From Leifsonia xyli subsp. cynodontis DSM 46306 (GTDB taxonomy: Bacteria; Actinomycetota; Actinomycetes; Actinomycetales; Microbacteriaceae), in NCBI RefSeq assembly GCF_000470775.1, contig NC_022438.1, forward strand, positions 124,001 through 188,000: a stretch of DNA of 64,000 bases. The letters run 5' to 3'. Positions 16,571-26,115 of this stretch are shown here, piece after piece. The notes beneath the pieces were generated by a model that was not told the DNA's origin, made no database searches, and was given only the letters and a program-made list of their open reading frames with translations. The first letter of the stretch is position 1. Each line of letters starts with the position of its first letter. The position numbers were made by a program, and so were the translations under genes.

Positions 16571-19326
16571 TCATCGTCGCGGGTGGGCCGCGACGGCCCT
16601 CCTGCGGGCGAGGACCAGGAGCCCGGCCGCCAGCAGGATCATCGCGGCCAGCGCGATCCCGCCGATCTCCGAGCCGGTCGCTGCCAGCCCGTCCGGCGAG
16701 GACGCCGTGACCGGTGTGGAGGGCGAGCCGCAGCCGTCCGAGTCGTCCGAGCCGTCTGGGACGCCTGAGCCGTCTGGGACGGTGATCGCGGCATCGGCCG
16801 AGAAAAGGTACGTCCACGAGACGTCCGCGTCGTCGGGGATGCGGTGGCCGTCGAGAGCGCGGGCGGTCACCGTCACGCTCCCGGCGGCCGGATACGTCCC
16901 CGCCGCGACGACCGCCGACGGTCCGCCGTCGATCGAGACTAGGTACTCCACCCCCGTGGCTGCGGGGATCGTGTAGCTGTCGTCGGCGGTTCCCGGCGCG
17001 TCGGTGAAGGCCACCGCGGGCGGGACCACGACGGTCGGCGCGGGAGGGGCCGCCAGCGCCGCGACCTCTGCGGCCGACAGGGCGCGGTCGTACAGGTGGA
17101 CCTCGTCGACGGCTCCCGTCAACAGGTCGACCGGTTTTCCGTCCCACTGGCCCCGGCCGAGCTGGAACTCGCCGGTGGAGGCCGTCCCGCCTGCGCTGCG
17201 CTGCGTGGCGGCCCGCTCGCCGTCCAGGTACAGCGTCAGCTCACCGCTGACGGCGTCTCGCACACCGGTCAGGTGGTGCCAGCTCCCGAGCGTCGGCGTC
17301 ACCGCCGCGACGGCGGGCGGGCCGTCGGGGAAGCTGAACGCGAACCCCTTCACCGGATCGCCGTACTGCAGGAAGAAGGCGCTCCGCCCGGTGAGCCCGT
17401 CCATGCTGGCCACGGTGGCGTAGGTGCCCGCGGATGGCAGCGCGTCCATCCGGACCCACGCCGAGACGGTGTAGCTGGCGGTCGTGTCGATCTCGGGGAC
17501 CGAGGCTGTCGCCGTCTGCTCCGCTGCGCCGAACCCGAGCGCCGAGCCGAGCCGGCCCTGCTGCCAGTCCGGGGACCCGGCCGCGAGCGTGTGGCCGTTG
17601 CCGGTCGCGTCGGCGGCCTCCGTCCCGCTGCTCGCGTTCAGCGGCCAGTAGGCCACGCCGTCCGTCCCACCGGTGGGTTCGGGGAGGGTGCGCGGCTGCG
17701 AGCCGACCTCGATCACCTTGCGGTTGATCGCCCGCACCTGGGCCGCATCCATCTTGAGCACGCGGCGGTCGTAGGTCCAGAACCCGTTGACTTCCCCCTC
17801 CACATCGGTGATCTGGGTGTAGATCGAGCCGGAGAGGTCCTGCTGCGCCGGGGCGATGAGGGCCGCGGTGTTCTTCACGTACACCGCCGTCAGCTCGGCC
17901 GGGCTGTCGACCTCGCCGTAGGGGTTCACCGAGCCGCCCGGCCAGGTGTGCGCCGGGTCGGAGTAGGAGAACCCGCCGTGCTCGCCGTCGATCGCTGCGC
18001 GGGTGGCGTCGGGATGCGGCAGCGCCGGTCCGGTGTACTGGTGCCAGTCGATCACATCGCCGCGGCCGGAGTCGCCCTTGGAGTTGCAGCAGTTCACACC
18101 GCTGTGGGCGTTGACGAGCCGGCTCGGGTCCTGCGCCTTCACCGCGTCGGCGATCCGGCCGGTCGCGGTGCGGTCCCACTCGCCCCAGCCCTCGTTGAAC
18201 GGCACCCAGCCGATGATCGAGGTGACCGAGTCGAGCTGGTCGACCATGCCGGTCAGCTCGGTGCGGAAGCCGTCGCGGGCGTCGTCGTCGGCGTTGCCGC
18301 CGGAGGGCATGTCCTGCCACACTATCATCCCGAGCAGATCGGCGTAGTAGTACCAGCGCGCGGGCTCCACCTTGATGTGCTTGCGGATGGTGTTGAAGCC
18401 GAGGTCCTTGGTCTGCTGGATGTCCCACTTCAGCGCCGCGTCGGTCGGAGCCGTGTACACGCCGTCCGGCCAGTAGCCCTGGTCGAGCGTGGAGAGCAGG
18501 AAGGTCTGCTGGCCGTTCAGCACGATGCGCTGCGAGCCGCCCACGGTGTCGAGGCCGATCGAGCGCATCCTCGCGTAGCTGCGCACCGTGTCCGTCGTGC
18601 CGCCATCGGCGACGGTTGCCGTCAGATCGTAGAGGTACGGGTCATCCGGCGACCAGAGGCGGGCGTCCGGGATGGGGACGGAGAGCTTCTCGCCCGGTGC
18701 GCCCGTGGCCTGCCCGACCTCGGCGCCCTCGGCGTCGAAAGCGGTCACGGTCACCCGCGCCGAGGGGCTCGCGGCGGGGGCGGCGACGGTCGCGGCGAGC
18801 GTGGAGGAGGGGACGTCCGGCGTGAGCGTGAGCTTGTCGATGTGAGCCGGTGCGACCGGTTCCGGCCACACGGTCTGCCAGATGCCCGAGGAGGGCGTGT
18901 AGAAGATGCCGGAGGGGTTCGCGCTCTGCTTGCCCTTGGGGAACCCTCCGGTCGTGTCCATGACGCGCACGACGAGCTCGTTCGGGCCGGTGGTCAGAGC
19001 GTCGGTCACATCCGCGCCGAAGCTCTCGTATCCGCCGATGTGGCGGGCGACCTCGGAGCCGTTCACGAAGACGGTCGCGTCGTAGTCCACCGCGCCGAAG
19101 TTCAGCAGCACGCGCTGACCCGAGCCGACACCCCAGCCGGACGGCACCTCGAAGGTGCGCCGGTAGACCATGTGGTCCTCGTGGCGCTGGATGCCGCTCA
19201 GGGCGGACTCGATCGGGTAGGGGACCACCACGGTCTCGGAGAGCTCCGTTCCGAACGGTGTCGGGCTGGACGCGGTCGCCGCCTCGAACTGCCAGCGTCC
19301 GTTGAGCGAGAGCCAGTCGGTGCGCC
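16571..19326 (-). pseudogene. Cell-wall-anchored glycoside hydrolase family 2, 5' end removed at IS481
   Basis: The leftward frame is open from the IS481 border, beginning inside the sugar-binding domain (TDWLSLNGRWQFEAA), so signal peptide and extreme N-terminus are missing. GH2 features follow: FGAVDYDATVFVNG, the sandwich and TIM-barrel domains (GFNTIRKHIKVEP, the acid/base motif WVPFNEGWGEWD, IDGEHGGF), a LamG-like domain (VAYWPLNASSGTEAAD to VDEVHLYDRALS), a small beta domain shared with the neighbouring glycosidase, LAATG, a TM helix and RRR tail. It probably cleaved beta-galactosides or beta-glucuronides of plant or microbial polymers. GTG 19231 could still allow a short cytosolic product of 886 residues, but it could not be secreted. 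Confidence 0.85.
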
Positions 19327-19330
19327 CTAG

Positions 19331-20438
19331 GTGTGCTGCTCAGGGACGTTGGTTGAGGTGTGACGCGATAGATGGGTGAGGACCTCCCGGTCGAGAGTGG
19401 GGCTGTCTAGTTTCCCTGCACTCGATGACTTAGGAGGTCCTCGTGACCCACGCTAATGCTGCTTTGACTCCTCGCGAATGCCTCCGCCTGGCCCGCCAAG
19501 TCGTCGACGACGGCTGGTCCGTTGCTGCGGCGGCGACCTACTTCCGAGTGTCCTGACGCACCGCGGACCGATGGGCTCGTCGTTACGTGGAGATGGGCGA
19601 GGCGGGAATGCTGGACCGTTCGTCACGGCCGCATCACAGCCCGAACAAGACCCCGCGAAGACTGGTCCGCAAGGTCGTGCATCTGCGGTGGAAGAAGCGG
19701 CTGGGACCAGTCGGTATCGGCGCCCAGCTCGGCATGCCCGCCTCGACCGTTCACACGGTCCTCTCCCGGTGCCGGATCAATCGGCCCAGCCACGTCGACG
19801 TCCGCACCGGCGAACCCGCCCGCCGCTACGAGCACGAGCATCCCGGATCGATGATCCACGTCGACATCAAGAAACTCGGCAACATCCCCGACGGTGGCGG
19901 CTGGCGCTACGTCGGACGTCTCCAGGGAGAGCGGAACAAGGCCATCACCGCGAAGCGGACCGGGAAACACGGGATCACCGGCGACATGATCACCGGCACA
20001 GCGTTCGTTCATACCGTCATCGACGATCACTCCCGTGTCGCTTACGCCGAGATCCACGACGACGAAACCGCCGCCACTGCAATCGCTGTTCTGCGTCGAG
20101 CGGTCGGCTGGTTCGCCAGCCGTGGCGTCACCGTCGAACAGGTGCTCTCCGACAACGGCTCCGCATACCGCTCATACGCCTGGCGCGACGCTTGCGCCGA
20201 GCTCAGCATCCAACCGAAACGCACCCGGCCCTACCATCCGCAGACGAACGGCAAGATCGAACGCTTCCACCGCACCCTCGCCGACGGCTGGGCATACGCC
20301 CGGCACTACAACTCCGAATCAGCCCGCCGCAACGCACTCCCGGCCTGGCTGCACTCCTACAATCACCACAGGCCCCACACCGCCATCGGCAGCCAGCCAC
20401 CCATCAGCAGAATTGACCACCGTCCCTGGGCAACACAC
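19331..20438 (+). mobile_element. IS481-family element, copy A (full length, rearranged flank)
   Basis: The left end GTGTGCTGCTCAGGGACGTT begins right after CTAG (19327-19330), the preferred target of IS481 elements. The right end at 20438 is the inverted counterpart (ACCGTCCCTGGGCAACACAC). The body is 1108 bp against 1107 in copy C, owing to one extra A near 20411. The right flank is CGAC rather than CTAG, and the two flanks belong to unrelated interrupted genes, so the element has taken part in a rearrangement or adjacent deletion. Confidence 0.9.
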
Positions 20439-20519
20439 CGACCGGCAGGCCGGTCTCGCGGTAAGACGCGAGCTCTCCCGGGGTTCCGAAGCAGTAGAAA
20501 GTGCCCTGAGCGAGCCTGA
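19443..20519 (+). pseudogene. IS481 transposase, copy A: in-frame TGA and altered C-terminus
   Basis: Translation from GTG 19443 (THANAALTPRECLRLARQVV) meets TGA at 19554-19556, where CGA (Arg) is expected in FRVSxRTADRWARRYVEMG. Downstream the frame is open: HTH region, then the DDE core (MIHVDIKKLGNI, VIDDHSRVAYAEI, SDNGSAYRS, NGKIERFHRTLADGW). An inserted A near 20411 shifts the end so that the protein reads out of the element to 20519. Internal ATG 19587 could give a 310-residue protein lacking the first HTH. The same TGA is present in copy C. Confidence 0.85.
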
Positions 20520-21168
20520 CCGTCGATCCGTGGGACAGCATGCGGTTGTACACGAGCGACAGGTAGGACTCGGCGACCTCACCAGCTCGGGCCGCCTGGA
20601 CGACCTCGTGGGCGCACTCCTGGAACTCCCCGGCACGGCGAAAGAAGTAGACGCCCATGAGGGCGTTGCGGGAGATCGCGACCTTCTCCGCCGTGCGCAC
20701 GACACGGCCGTCGTCTGTCTCGGCGAAGCTGTAGCGCGGGTCCGAGGAGGGGAAGGACAGCAGCACTCCGTCGGCATCGCCCGCCGTCGCGCGTGCGAGC
20801 TCGGAGGCATAGCCGGGGCTCTCGAAAGCGATGTCGCAGTCCATGACGAGCAGCGGCCGCTCGGGGTCCAGCGGCGCGGCGAGCACCGTCTCGGCGGCTC
20901 CGCCCGTCGGTGCGGCGAGTTCGATGACGCGCAGACCCGGGGAGGCCGCCCTCAAGGCGGCGCCCAGACCGTGGTCCCGCTGGAGTTCGGCACGGATGAT
21001 CGCCGTCACCTCGCCACGGATGCCCGCGGCCGTGAGCGAGTCGAGCGCTTTGCGGAACATCGGCCCGCCGTCCACCTCGATGAGAGGTTTCGGCCGTGTC
21101 TCGCCCGTCGCGCGGAACCGCTGGCCGAGCCCGGCCATCGGGAGGACGATCTGAAGCGGCTCGGTCAT
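20404..21168 (-). CDS. Sugar-nucleotide / CDP-alcohol type nucleotidyltransferase, last residues replaced by IS481
   Basis: Starts at ATG 21168, overlapping the upstream gene (ATGA). The protein opens with the NTP-transferase signature IVLPMAGLGQRF and RPKPLIEVDGGPM, then RPLLVMDCDIAF with the metal-binding Asp, TAEKVAISRNALMGVYFF and GTPGELASYRE. About 243 residues are native; the final ten or so come from the IS end (20404-20438). The core is complete, so it could remain active. It would activate a phosphorylated sugar or alcohol with CTP or UTP for surface decoration together with the upstream kinase and glycosyltransferase genes. LicC-like or glucose-1-phosphate transferase roles are both possible. 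Confidence 0.75.
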   Translation of the reverse strand: MTEPLQIVLPMAGLGQRFRATGETRPKPLIEVDGGPMFRKALDSLTAAGIRGEVTAIIRAELQRDHGLGAALRAASPGLRVIELAAPTGGAAETVLAAPLDPERPLLVMDCDIAFESPGYASELARATAGDADGVLLSFPSSDPRYSFAETDDGRVVRTAEKVAISRNALMGVYFFRRAGEFQECAHEVVQAARAGEVAESYLSLVYNRMLSHGSTVRLAQGTFYCFGTPGELASYRETGLPVGVLPRDGGQFC

Positions 21169-21926
21169 GCCAGTCGATCCCATTCGTAGTCGGAGGCGGG
21201 AGCAGCCGGCCCCCACGGGTCGCGCCGGAAACGCCAGCGGGCCAGAATCCCCAGCCCCTCGCTGAACACCCGCACATTGCGGCATTGGAGACTTGGTCTT
21301 CTTCGCGCCAGGTGATCGGTACGTAGCGGAAGCCGACGCGCCGGCGGATCAGGTCGAGGATGAGTTCGTAGTTGAAGCTGAGCCGGTCGCCGAAGCGGAG
21401 GTAGCTGCGCGGGTCGAGGTCGGCGAGCGCGAAGAGGTTGAGCCCCGAGCCGAGATCGATCAGCGCCCGGAAGGTTCCCACCGAGTAGATCGCGTTGAGG
21501 ACGCGATTGCCGACGATGCGTTTGAGGTCGTACCGCCTGAAGGCGGGAGCCGCGGCCGAAGCGGGAGCCGAGCACGGTCTGCGGCCCCCCGGCGGCGGCG
21601 TGCGCGATGAGGTCGTACGCCTCTTCCGCCCGCGCCTGGTCGTCGCCGTGCAGGATGACGACATGCGTGGCCCCGGCCTCCCGCGCTTTGAGGAAGACGG
21701 TCTTGTGCGTGCCGCCGAGGTTCACATTGCGGCGATTGCGGAAAATCCGCAGATTGCTCCAGTTCGCGGCGTGCTCGACAGCGACCTCCGCCGTTCCGTC
21801 GGCGCTGCCGTTGTCGACGACCCAGACCTCCTGCACGCTGGCCGCGCGGCCGGCGTCGAGGGCAGCGAGGACGCGCGGCAGCTGAGGGGCGCAGTTGTAG
21901 GCGGGTATCGCGATGATGGTCTTCAC
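21165..21926 (-). pseudogene. Family 2 glycosyltransferase with two compensating frameshifts
   Basis: Starts at GTG 21926 (VKTIIAIPAYNCAPQLPRVL), overlapping the upstream stop (GTGA). GT-A motifs: VWVVDNGSADGTAEVA and VVILHGDDQARAEEAYDLI. At about 21545 the frame changes; the middle (RRYDLKRIVGNRVLNAIYSVG, then YLRFGDRLSFNYELILDLI and YVPITWREED) is in another frame, and at about 21285 the first frame resumes (NVRVFSEGLGILARWRF) to the stop. The repaired protein would be a dolichyl-phosphate-mannose-synthase-like GT2 of about 250 residues. As it stands, the middle 85 residues are scrambled. Confidence 0.82.
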
Positions 21927-24070
21927 GGACGTCCTGAGGTCAGCGGGCGGGGAGCGTACTGCGCGAGGAATCGGTCGAGGAACTGCACCGAGCGGGCGTA
22001 GTACACCAGCACGGTGGCCGGGTCGATGACGACGCGGTGGCTGAGCATCCGGCCATACAACAGGCCGACGTGGAAGGGCAGGCTCCGACGCTCGGTGGGG
22101 GTGAGGCGTTCCGCGGCGAGCGCCTCTGTCCACTCCGCGAGCTCCTGGTAGCGGGCGGATCGGTATGACTCGAATCCGATCTCGGCGCGGCCTTCGGCCG
22201 GGTCGATCCGCACCCGGGGGCTCCGATCGCTCTCGTTCAGGAACTCATAGCCTCCCCAGAGCGACTGGAAATGCCGCGCGAAGTCGAGCACCGGCCCGCG
22301 GACCTGGTTGTCGTCCGAGGGGTCGATGATGAGGATGTCCCCGCTGTCCGGGTCGATGAGCAGATTGTCGATGGTGAGGTCGCAGTGGATGGCCGCGGAC
22401 TCGCGATACGTGATGAGGTCTTCCCACGCCCGCTCGTCGGCCACGATCGCGCTCAAGAGCTGGCGGAGCCCCGGGTGCTCCTGCCCGCCGATGACGACCG
22501 TCTCGCAGGCGAGCACAGCGCCGAGCTCGGGATGGAGCGCCGCGGCCTGATCCAGCCGGTCGGCCAGTCGCTCTTGCAGATACTTCGCCACGATCCCGGG
22601 ATGCCGCGCCTCCGCCCGGAGGTCGTAGACGTGATCGAACATCGTGTCCCAGACGCGGCGAAGGGCGCGCTGACCGTCTTCGGGCGAGGCCGAGTGGAGG
22701 TAGCCGAACATGGTCGTGGTGGCCGGATCGAACTCGATGTCGAACGAGTAGTAACCCGGTCCGTCCGATTCGCCGAGAGCGCGCACCATGTTCGGTGTTC
22801 CGGAGTGACGCCGGAGCCATCGGTACTGCTGCGCGAGCTTCTCGCGGTGCCGTTCCGGAACCACCTTGCGCACCCGGGCGACTCCGTCCTCCCGAACGAG
22901 CGCGGTGATGGCGTCGGAGCCGCCTTTGAAGAAGCGGACGACTTCCAGGTCGCCGCGCACTTCGAGCCGGTGCAGGGCGAGCGCGAGATCGTCCCGGCGC
23001 AGGAAAGAGTCCACGAAGGTCGCGAGTTCGGCATCGCGGCTCTGCGTGCGATCGAGTCCGCCGATGTCGCCGCCGGTCGCGCCCGCTTCCACGCGCGCGA
23101 AGAAGGACGGGAGGCACAGCCGGACCGCACCGTAGAGGGCGGTCGGGAGGGTGAGGACGATCCAGATGAGGAAGCCAGCCGCAAGGGTCCAGCCGATGCC
23201 CTCGACCGCCCCCGACGAGCTCAGGAACCCGCTGATCGAGCGCGAGTAGTCCGTGATCGAGGGGAGGCCCAGCAGCGTCTCGGGGAAGACGAACGGCGCG
23301 AGCACACCGGCGGCGGGGGTTCCGATGGCGGAGTCCGGCAGCGCGCCGGCGAGGACGACATAGACCGCCGTCAGGTATCCGAGCCAGGAGAGGCAGAACG
23401 CGACCGCGTACGCCCCGAGCTTGCGCGGCGAGCGGAGGAAGCTCTGATAGCCATGCACCATCGACCACACGGACATCCGCACGCGGGCGCGCGGCCGGTC
23501 GGCGAGCACCGATGTCACAGCCACGACCATCCGCATCAGCAGCCGGTTTTCGCGCACGAGCAGGACGAAGAGGAGCAGGACCGACCCGGTGACCGCGAGG
23601 ATGAGGATGGCCGGTCCGACGACGGCGACGGGCAGCCCGACGACGCTCCCGAAGACAAGGAGGGCTCCCGCGACGACGATCACATCGAGCAGGCGTTCGA
23701 GGGCGATCGCGGTGCCGGTGTAGAGAAGGCTGATCCGCAAGCGCCGGCTGAGCACGAGAGTGCGCACGATTTCGCCAGCGCGGAGCGGGAGGAGGAGCGT
23801 GAACAGCACGCCGACGGAAAGCGCGTCGACGTGCTGGACCAGGCCGCCGGGCCGGGCCTGGTCGAGCACCGTCTGAGTCCGCAGCGCTCGGGCGAGGTTG
23901 CCCATCATGACGAGAACGGCGGCGATCAGGAGCGAGAGGAGGTCGACCGGTCCGGGCCAGTGCTCGAGGAACGCTGCGATGGTCGGGATGTTGGTGACGG
24001 CGAACAGACAGGCTCCCACCAGCGCAGCGAGGAGGAGGACGGAGCGAAGGCGGGGGCGTCTAAGCGGCAT
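21923..24070 (-). CDS. Fusion of LPG-synthase-type membrane domain and APH/choline-kinase-like domain
   Basis: A 715-residue protein from ATG 24070, overlapping the end of the HAD gene. Residues 1-340 have about eight hydrophobic segments with the UPF0104/LPG_synthase_TM pattern (LLLPLRAGEIVRTLVLSRRL, TAIALERLLDVIVV), a flippase-like fold. Residues about 365-700 are a protein-kinase-like phosphotransferase: RFFKGGSDAITALVR, the catalytic HCDLTIDNLL and IIDPSDDNQVRGP in place of the DFG-type loop. Coupling a membrane transport fold to a small-molecule kinase would suit uptake or flipping of an alcohol or lipid-linked sugar with phosphorylation. The domains are well supported; the joint function is inference. 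The gene is intact although its neighbours are broken. Confidence 0.8.
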   Translation of the reverse strand: MPLRRPRLRSVLLLAALVGACLFAVTNIPTIAAFLEHWPGPVDLLSLLIAAVLVMMGNLARALRTQTVLDQARPGGLVQHVDALSVGVLFTLLLPLRAGEIVRTLVLSRRLRISLLYTGTAIALERLLDVIVVAGALLVFGSVVGLPVAVVGPAILILAVTGSVLLLFVLLVRENRLLMRMVVAVTSVLADRPRARVRMSVWSMVHGYQSFLRSPRKLGAYAVAFCLSWLGYLTAVYVVLAGALPDSAIGTPAAGVLAPFVFPETLLGLPSITDYSRSISGFLSSSGAVEGIGWTLAAGFLIWIVLTLPTALYGAVRLCLPSFFARVEAGATGGDIGGLDRTQSRDAELATFVDSFLRRDDLALALHRLEVRGDLEVVRFFKGGSDAITALVREDGVARVRKVVPERHREKLAQQYRWLRRHSGTPNMVRALGESDGPGYYSFDIEFDPATTTMFGYLHSASPEDGQRALRRVWDTMFDHVYDLRAEARHPGIVAKYLQERLADRLDQAAALHPELGAVLACETVVIGGQEHPGLRQLLSAIVADERAWEDLITYRESAAIHCDLTIDNLLIDPDSGDILIIDPSDDNQVRGPVLDFARHFQSLWGGYEFLNESDRSPRVRIDPAEGRAEIGFESYRSARYQELAEWTEALAAERLTPTERRSLPFHVGLLYGRMLSHRVVIDPATVLVYYARSVQFLDRFLAQYAPRPLTSGRP

Positions 24071-24634
24071 CGGCGCTCCACTCGATGCGCACGACATCGA
24101 CACCGGCGCCTTCGGCGGACCGGACGCCGGATTCCGAGTCCTCGAACATGATGCAGTCCTCGGGGCGGAGCCCGGCCGTCGCGAGGGCGAGGAGGTAGGG
24201 ATCGGGCGCGGGCTTCGACCGTTCGGTGTCGTCGCCTGTCACGACGAAGGAGAACAGGTGGGTCAGATCGTGATGCGCGAGGACGGCGGCCACAGCGCCC
24301 GCCTTCGCGGTTGTGACCAGCGCGACTCGTGCCGTGTCCGACCAGGTCCGGAGTGTCCGCGCCAGCGGGCGATTGAGTTCGGTCTCACCGAGGAAAGCGG
24401 GAAGTGCCTGGCCTTGGCGGCGCGGACGCCCGCGACCTCGCCGGCGGAGAGTTCGGGAGCGATCCGCGGCAGGAAATCGCGGGAGTCCTCACCCCAGGTG
24501 GTCACGAAGACCGGCCAGGTGAACTCGACGCCGAACTCCCCCAAGGCGGCTCGGTAGGCGGCGAAGTTGGCTTTCTCTGTGGCGACGAGTGTCCCGTCGA
24601 GGTCGCAGAAGACCCCTCGCACGCTCGCCATCAT
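24060..24634 (-). pseudogene. HAD-family phosphatase, frameshifted
   Basis: Read leftward from ATG 24634 (or 24631): motif I is VFCDLDGTLVATE with both Asp, followed by a helical cap. Near 24398 the frame is lost (AKARHFPL); the other frame carries motif II (VALVTTAKAGAVAAVL), the Lys motif (TERSKPAPDPYLLAL) and motif III (CIMFEDSESGVRSAEGAG). A single indel thus separates motif I from the rest. The repaired protein of about 190 residues is a beta-phosphoglucomutase/phosphoglycolate-phosphatase-like HAD enzyme. It overlaps the start of the flippase-kinase gene, so the genes form one operon. Confidence 0.85.
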
Positions 24635-24708
24635 GCGATCAACACTAAGCGACAGAAATACTGCATGAGCCCGTTTCGGCGTGGCTTAGGGGCGAACGGC
24701 CGCTGATT

Positions 24709-25141
24709 TCAGGGTATTGTTGGTTGTTTGCGCGTCGCCATGCGATCCACAACGGCGAAAACGGCCCGAACCGCGAGGAAGTTGACCGCGAAGGAGAACG
24801 GGAGCGAGATCAGCTTGGCGGCCAGCGGCGCGAGCGCGAAGGCGTCGACACCCCCTGGATGAGGAACGAGAACAGGGCGATCGAGACGGCGTACAGCCGA
24901 AGAAAGCGGCGAGGCCCGCGACGGTGTGCCGGCCGGGGAACACCATCCCGCGGCTCAGCAGGTAGACGACGGAGACCGAGAGGCCAGCGCTCACGAGATT
25001 GGCGGGTCCGGCTGCGACACCGGTGGCGGTCAAGGCGGCATAGCCTCCGAGATCGACAGCGACTCCAGCCACGGTGGTGGAGAGAAAACGCACCAGTTGG
25101 CGGAGCAGGCGCCGAACCGTCGTCGGAGATGAATGTGACAT
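24709..25141 (-). pseudogene. GtrA-family membrane protein, frameshifted twice
   Basis: Starts at ATG 25141 (MSHSSPTTVRRLLRQLVRFL). The first 80 residues match GtrA (VRFLSTTVAGVAVDLGGYAAL, SVSVVYLLSRGMVFPGR). A frame change near 24905 gives FLRLYAVSIALFSFLIQG; a further change near 24850 gives GVDAFALAPLAAKLISLPFS and FLAVRAVFAVVDRMA, ending at TGA 24709-24711. The repaired protein of about 145 residues has four TM helices. GtrA proteins help move lipid-linked sugars across the membrane and go with GT2 enzymes, which fits this cluster. It is the first gene of the leftward group. Confidence 0.8.
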
Positions 25142-25590
25142 TGTTTATTTAGAAAACATGCAATTGGCTCGTCCGTCGAGACCGCACACTTGCGCCATCA
25201 GAGCCACGACTGCACAGAACGGCCGAGACGACCGACACCCCGCCTGAGAAACCGGCACCCGCGTGCTATCAAGCGAACTCGCAGAAGAACAGCGACTTGA
25301 TACTGGTCGCCGTTACCTTTTCGTTATATAGTTCGAGGGCAATGGTTGTTTGCTGTAGCAGCCATCGTGGAAATGTGATTGCAGGACACTCTTGGTGCAA
25401 GGGAGGGGGTCGGCCGCGAGCCTCTGCGACCGGCCTCCTCTCCGTCCTCCCGCCCGGTGCCGCGCCCTCTCCCCGTCCCCGTCCCGCTCGGGCGGTACTA
25501 GGCGAGGTCAGCGGATGGTGAGAGGATGCGAATGCACCGACCAGCCCGCAAACCCGATCGGGCACGATGGTGCGGACGAGGGGAGTCGTC
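25142..25590 (+). other. Non-coding interval, partly low in GC
   Basis: About 450 bp between the divergent GtrA and MarR genes. The part 25130-25390 is noticeably AT-richer than the window (for example TTTTCGTTATATAG), which suggests promoters for one or both directions or imported DNA. I found no supported gene. Confidence 0.5.
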
Positions 25591-26058
25591 ATGAGCAGCA
25601 GCGCGCCCGCGGTGGGCACGGCCAAACAAGCCAGGGCGGCTGCGGTCGCCGCCTGGGAGTCGCTGTTCCGTGCGCAAGTGGCTGTGATGCGGACACTCAG
25701 CGCCGAATTCCCGACCCGCGCCATCTCGCTCAACGAATACGACGTGCTCTTCACCCTCTCGCGGCAGCCGAACCGCGAACTGCGCCTGCGGGACCTCAAC
25801 AAAAACGTGCTGCTCACGCAGCCGAGCGTCAGCCGGCTCGTCGACCGGCTCGTCGCCCGCAGACTGGTCGCGAAAGGTCCCGAGCCCACCGACGCCCGCG
25901 GAACGGTCATCCGGCTGACCGACACCGGGTTCGAGTTGTTCCGGCGCGTGGCCGTGGAGCATATGAAGACGATCACCGAACGGGTCGGCGGACGCCTCGA
26001 TACGCAGGAGTTGGAGACGCTCGCCGCGCTGTGCGACAAACTGCGCGGGGCTTCCTGA
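25591..26058 (+). CDS. MarR-family transcriptional regulator
   Basis: A 155-residue protein from ATG 25591, chosen because GGGGAG lies 8-13 bases upstream. It has the MarR fold: helix 1-2 (ARAAAVAAWESLFRAQVAVM), SLNEYDVLFTLSRQP, the recognition helix LLTQPSVSRLVDRLVARRLV and the wing PTDARGTVIRLTDTG, ending in the dimerisation helix. It lies about 60 bp before the PBP gene in the same direction and may be cotranscribed with it. The ligand is unknown, and no obvious palindrome was found in front of the gene. Confidence 0.87.
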   Translation: MSSSAPAVGTAKQARAAAVAAWESLFRAQVAVMRTLSAEFPTRAISLNEYDVLFTLSRQPNRELRLRDLNKNVLLTQPSVSRLVDRLVARRLVAKGPEPTDARGTVIRLTDTGFELFRRVAVEHMKTITERVGGRLDTQELETLAALCDKLRGAS

Positions 26059-26115
26059 ACGAGTTCTCCACATCCGGAGGCCAGATGTGGGCTGCGGCGA
26101 TCCGGCGCGCGTATC

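Noticed and set aside
19554..19556. Selenocysteine insertion at the transposase TGA
   Set aside because: The position is an ordinary Arg in the HTH region, not a redox site, and one C-to-T change explains it.
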